Source: Tetrahymena thermophila SB210 | Lineage: Eukaryota > Ciliophora > Oligohymenophorea > Hymenostomatida > Tetrahymenidae | Assembly: GCF_000189635.1 (NCBI RefSeq) | Contig: NW_002476143.1 | Location: 124,001 to 188,000 of the forward strand | DNA: 64,000 nucleotides | Direction: 5' to 3' | Shown: in pieces, positions 59,801 to 64,000 of the stretch | How positions within the stretch are numbered: position 1 is the first letter of the stretch | Layout: each line of letters begins with the position of its first letter | Translations under genes and position numbers: made by a program | The notes under the pieces: generated by a model | The model's database searches: none | What the model was told of the DNA's origin: nothing | Seen by the model: only the letters and a program-made list of their open reading frames with translations

Positions 59801-61410
59801 TATTTCTAGCTAAGAAATAAATTACAATTTGTTAAGGCAGTCTATCATCAAAATTAGAATCGTTACATAAAGTTGCACAATACATTAATTCAATTAATGT
59901 TTTATCTGTTTATATATTATACTGGAGTTTTTCAGTGGGCAAAGCAAGTTATTTATTTTTTGCAAGACGCTTTAAAATTTTACATAAAATTAATTTAAAT
60001 TTTATGCTAATTACAATTTATTTTACTGCTTTGTCATCATACCAAATGTTAGACACTATTGGCTTATTTAAAGTAAGAGTGCCTGTCATATCTGTGCAGA
60101 TACATGTTGTTTATCCAAGAATAGCTATAGCCTCAATATAATTTACATCAATATTTTCTTCATTTAATTACTTTTAAACAATAAGTAGATAAGAAGTTTT
60201 CAATATAATCATTCCTAGTGGCAAACCAGAAACAATCATTCCTATCATGTATTAAAGGTGGTACTACATTCCAAATATTTCTGATTTTCCCAAATTAATT
60301 AGCAATGTAAATATTGTTATTGAAATAAGTACAATACTAACAATATTTAAGAATTGATCAAAGTCTTTTTTTAGCTAGCTGTCTGGGAAGTAATCTTCTT
60401 GACTACCTTTTTATTATTAGTTTGAATTTTTAAAATCTAATATTATGTAATTATTTACATTTATATCCCAAATCTTAAATCAAAGTGTCTACTCCTGTTG
60501 AAATAACTAAACACTTAGCTTTTCCTCTTACTATTTTAGATCCTAAAAATATAATATTATTTGTGTTTAAGGGATTTTCTTTATTTGAACACTCAGGATG
60601 CATATACTCCTCAATTGAAGATCCTGTATATATCTCTTTGTTCACATACAGATCTGTAGAAGCAATAATTCTCACATCTGCTGGACTTGTCATGCCTTCA
60701 CTTAATTTAATTATATCTCCTGGCACCAACTTTTAAGAAAAGTTTTAAATTTATTGTTAATTTTTGTATTAAAAGTAGACATACATTTATAGAAAGGATT
60801 TATCTATCTTCACCATCTCTTGTTACAATGCAATTCTTAGGTATACTTTTCTCAATATTTTCTAAAATATTTTGTCCTTTTCTTTATCTATAAGAACCAA
60901 TAATGGAAGAAATAATCACAAAACACAACAAGAGGATTGCAGTTACTAACTTTTACAGTATTGTATTTCTGAGATATTTTAAATAATTAAAATTAATTTT
61001 ACCATTTAGAATTGCTTCTGTTATGAATATAATATAAAGCATAATATAGAAGCGAGCAGTATAAGTAAATGAAATAAAGTAAGTAATTCTTTTAAAAATC
61101 TTTTCAACATGCTATTTTAGGTAATTATTTTTATTTTATTTTTCTGTTTGAGAGATCTTAGTTTTGCGTCTTTATCCGTTAATCCTTTGTATATATCAGT
61201 TTAATATCTTTCAAGCAGCTCCTCTAAAATGATTCTGTGAGCATCCTTTTATATTTCAAATTTATTAATTATATCCATAAAACTATTTCTATTTTACAAT
61301 AAACTTATAGCTTTCTCCTTATCTTAATTTGCTTTATTCCTCATCAGATTAGTTAGATAAATATTTATTCCTTTTAAGAGCTTGCCTTATAGCAATTTTT
61401 TTAAAACCAT
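56898..61410 (-). CDS. Na/K-type (P2C) P-type ATPase with degenerate catalytic motifs
   Basis: Related to Na+/K+- and H+/K+-ATPase alpha subunits. The frame starts MVLKKLLQGKLLKGINIY at 61410. N-terminal actuator parts are HRIILEELLERYQTDIYKGL, M1 (LLTLFHLLILLASILCFIL) and VPGDIIKLSEG. The core keeps the KGAPSVVWNMCDKVMY nucleotide-domain motif, GIKVIMLTG and GRLAFDNLKKSV, and the last TM piece YYGWFGVPFAILLVILEEL; a K/E-rich tail ends KRNILI. Many short GT/AG introns interrupt it; not every boundary was fixed. Four catalytic motifs are changed: TGES is TGSS (60616-60627), DKTGT is DMTGT (60078-60092), TGDHP is TGEES (about 58780-58850) and TGDGVNDSP is TGLTIRDTP (58397-58423). The phosphorylated Asp remains, but the dephosphorylation Glu, the DKTG Lys and the Mg-binding Asp are lost. 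An inactive or altered pump is inferred. Confidence 0.85.
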
Positions 61411-62494
61411 CAGTCAAAGAGTTTATTTTTCTTTATATTTCTTTTTACTAAAGATCATTCCTATCAAATTTAAAATGTCATATACAAAAAATATAACTAA
61501 AATTTACATATCTTAAGTAAATGCACTTATAATTAAACTACTAAGCTTAACATTTTAATCTTTTTTTACTTTCTGATAGTCAGTCATTTATACGAATCAA
61601 ATTTATCACCTAAAATATTTAAGTAATTAAAGTAAATAAGTTCGTTTTTTTAATATCTATAAATGAATTATCAAGCAGTGTATTATTTATTCTATTTTGA
61701 TATTTTAAGTAATTGTAAATTTATTTAAAATACAACACATTTTACAATAGGTAATTTCAAATTTATAATAATAACTCACTTAAATAATATTTATAAAGAA
61801 ATATTTATCATTAAAAAAATTATTTTAGTAAAACATTTTCATTATCAGTGATTAATTATCCTTCACATTTGAAGTCATTATAAACATTTTTAATATTCAA
61901 TTAATTGATTTTATTAAATAAGTTCTATTTTTAAAAAAATCTTTTTGGTTAATTTGATAATTAAATAATTTATTTTATGTTGGCTATAAAAAATTGAATT
62001 TAATAAATGAATAATGAAATAATTCATAACTAACATAGATAAAACAAATAAGAGTTTTTCTCACATAAATATTTATAAGGTTATATTAAAAGTTTATTTA
62101 AATTTGAAATAATCAATCTCTTTAAGTTTAAAATGAATCTTTCAATAAAATGATTTATTTCACAATTCTTCAGTTGGTAAATCTCACGCTTAAAGAACTA
62201 ACTATCACTCATTACATAGAAATCTCTAAAAATAGCATACTAATTATAGAAATAGCTAATTCCTTGAAGAGTGAATAAATGCGCGTGCGTGAAAAAATCA
62301 TTTTAAATCAGTAATGTTTGTTTGTTTTGTTTTGTTGATGTCTAATTGAAATATAAGTAAGTGTTATTTTGTTAGAAAAAATATAATAAATATTATTATT
62401 GAATTATTTAATAATTTATAGGTTTTTAGCTATCTAAGCAGAAATTCATTCATTTAGTCTGTAAATCAACAAGATAGCTAGCTAGCGAATTTTA
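61411..62494. other. intergenic
   Basis: The promoter side of the ATPase gene and the 3' flank of the next minus-strand gene. An in-frame continuation upstream of 61410 stops at a TGA (read at about 61414 on the minus strand), unless an additional 5' exon at about 61587-61515 (MTDYQKVKKDQNVKLSSL) is spliced on. No RNA gene was found. Confidence 0.5.
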
Positions 62495-64000
62495 TCAATT
62501 CAAATCATTATTTGTTAGACTAAAATCGCTGAACATTTTACTTTCAAAGTTATTCATAGTTTCTTTAGATTGCTAACTTTGAATCTCTTTAATTAATTTC
62601 TTTTTATTTTGATCCTTTTATTGTTGCAGATTTGCTTTATTTTCAATTTGTGCCAGCTGATTCTCTAGCTCATCTATTTAAATTAAAAATTCAAAATAAA
62701 TAAATAAATAATTTTAATAATGAAATTTTACTGGAAATAGATTTCCAAAGATCATTTTCGATTGCGCCATTACATGCTAGATTATGTTATTTTTAGAAAA
62801 TCTTAATCATTTATTCTGTGTAATTACCAAAATGTCCATTTTCTAAAATTTATTCTTAGGGTGAACAGAGCTTTAGACTTCTTTACAAAAGTCTAACTTC
62901 ATTTTCATCCTTCACTTTATCATGATTAACTCTATCTATCTTTACTGCTTGAGGTCTTTATAATTTTAACTTTTAAAAAAATATTAAATAGATTATTTAT
63001 TAATAAATAAATAAATTTACTTTAATTTCAAGAATTATTTTTTTTATCTCATCCTCAATTTTAATTGGTGAGCTTCTTTAAATATTGGCATTATTAGTTT
63101 AAACATTAGTTTAGTTTGTCATTTATTACTAAACTTGATTTTACAATTGATATTACTGCTGCTAATTAACATTTGTAACTTAGGTGTTTTAGCCAAGCAT
63201 TGTTTATTATTACTATTAAGGTTATTGTTACATATTTATATTATTATTATTATTATTAAGTTATTGTTATTAAATTTGCTATTGTTATTGTAAATTCTAT
63301 TAATTTATTGATAATGTTTATTAATTTTATTGCTATTGTTGCTATTAATTGCTAGCTTATTAAGTTAATTATTATGCTTAGCTATTCTAAATCAATTATT
63401 AATTATTTTAGATTAATTTTTATTAAACTTATGCAGTAGCCTATTACTACTAAACAACTCTTTCATTTTACGTAAATTACTATTACTGAATTTTTTGCTA
63501 ACCAATTTAAGGAGGAGGGCTTTAACTTTAAATAAATTGAGTTTAAACTTCAATTATTTGTTAAACATTTTGAGTTTAAGGTATATTCTAAGATAAAATA
63601 TTATTTTAGTTTAATTACTACTATTACTGTTATATTTGCTATTATTGCTACGACTACTACAATTATTATTATTGTTGTTGTTGTAATAATTGTTACTGCT
63701 ACTACTGTTATAACTGTTACTATTATAGTTACTATTGTTGTTGTTATTGAGCATTAAGATTATTAGAATTTTGTTGCTATTGATTTGAATATATGACTTA
63801 AGGTTAAATAGAATTAACCTAACTTTATTAATTATTTTATGCTATAACACTCTAATAATTTTACTATTATTATTGTTGTTGTTATGATTACTATTATGTT
63901 TATTACTGTTATAACTATTGGTTTTAAAGCTATTATTTATTAACCATAGGTGTAGGAGCATTATTAGATTATTCTTATAATTAGAATTTAATTACTTATT
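62495..64000 (-). CDS. polyQ/N-rich protein, C-terminal part (runs off the window)
   Basis: Minus-strand frame ending at TGA 62495-62497. From the right window edge to about 63110 it is nearly pure Q/N with S, T and Y (many TAA, TAG, CAA and AAT codons), for example MLGQNTQVTNVNQQQQYQ. Then come SPIKIEDEIKKIILEIK, an intron (about 62970-63020), and LKLQRPQAVKIDRVNHDKV with a more ordered stretch LENGHFGNYTEQMIKIF. After a second intron (about 62672-62730) there is a coiled coil, QIDELENQLAQIENK, and the end FSDFSLTNNDLN. The 5' end is missing. I cannot assign a family. The composition resembles other ciliate Q/N-rich proteins, including the one at the left window edge. Confidence 0.6.

Noticed and set aside
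60485-60736. 83-aa + strand frame
   Set aside because: Antisense of the actuator-domain exon of the P-type ATPase.
62160-62240. possible tRNA (AGTTGGTAAAT resembling a D-arm)
   Set aside because: No matching acceptor stem, anticodon stem or T-arm could be folded from the flanks.
1-64000. telomeric C4A2 repeats, CRISPR arrays, rRNA genes, transposase genes
   Set aside because: Looked for on both strands by eye; no CCCCAA arrays, spaced repeats, rRNA-like GC-rich stretches or transposase or integrase motifs were seen.

Overview
The window looks like a piece of macronuclear genome from an oligohymenophorean ciliate, most likely Tetrahymena or a close relative. The DNA is extremely AT-rich. Many long reading frames only make sense if TAA and TAG are read as glutamine and TGA is the only stop. 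Introns are short, AT-rich and bounded by GT and AG, and starts lie in A-rich context (AAAAATG). Every gene was re-read by eye with this code. Standard-code reading frames of 65-200 aa in this window are mostly fragments or shadows. Family names rest on motif recognition, not on database searches.

Layout: 21 protein-coding genes were found. On the + strand at the left: the 3' part of an endocytic-adaptor-like Q/N-rich gene (262-1932), a seven-exon tyrosine phosphatase (3429-5512), a 1.4-kb foldback repeat region, and a cyclic-nucleotide-domain K+ channel (8891-13299). Then nine consecutive minus-strand genes: ribosomal protein eS21, a Q/S/N-rich coiled-coil protein, a small Cys-rich GPI-type surface protein, acidic ribosomal protein P1, a multi-exon unknown, a membrane-anchored PPR protein, a CDKL-type pseudokinase and two nearly identical tandem LRR genes. 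From 40.5 kb: a coiled-coil gene (+) followed by decayed copies of its own 3' end, a degenerate class V aminotransferase fused to a coiled-coil tail (+), a 350-360-bp tandem repeat, a SPRTN protease (-), a COPI-associated membrane protein (+), COP9 signalosome subunit 8 (+), a probable mitochondrial HMG-box protein (+), an unknown one-TM protein (+), a P2C-type ATPase with broken catalytic motifs (-), and the 3' part of a polyQ/N gene (-) that runs off the right end.

The genes do not form one pathway, as is normal for a ciliate chromosome where each gene has its own transcript. Housekeeping genes (eS21, P1, CSN8, SPRTN) are mixed with signalling and membrane genes. The most striking shared feature is that three intact reading frames (CDKL-like kinase, class V aminotransferase-like protein, Na/K-type P-ATPase) have kept the fold signatures of well-known enzymes but lost key catalytic residues. 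No rRNA, confident tRNA, CRISPR array or recognisable transposase gene was seen.
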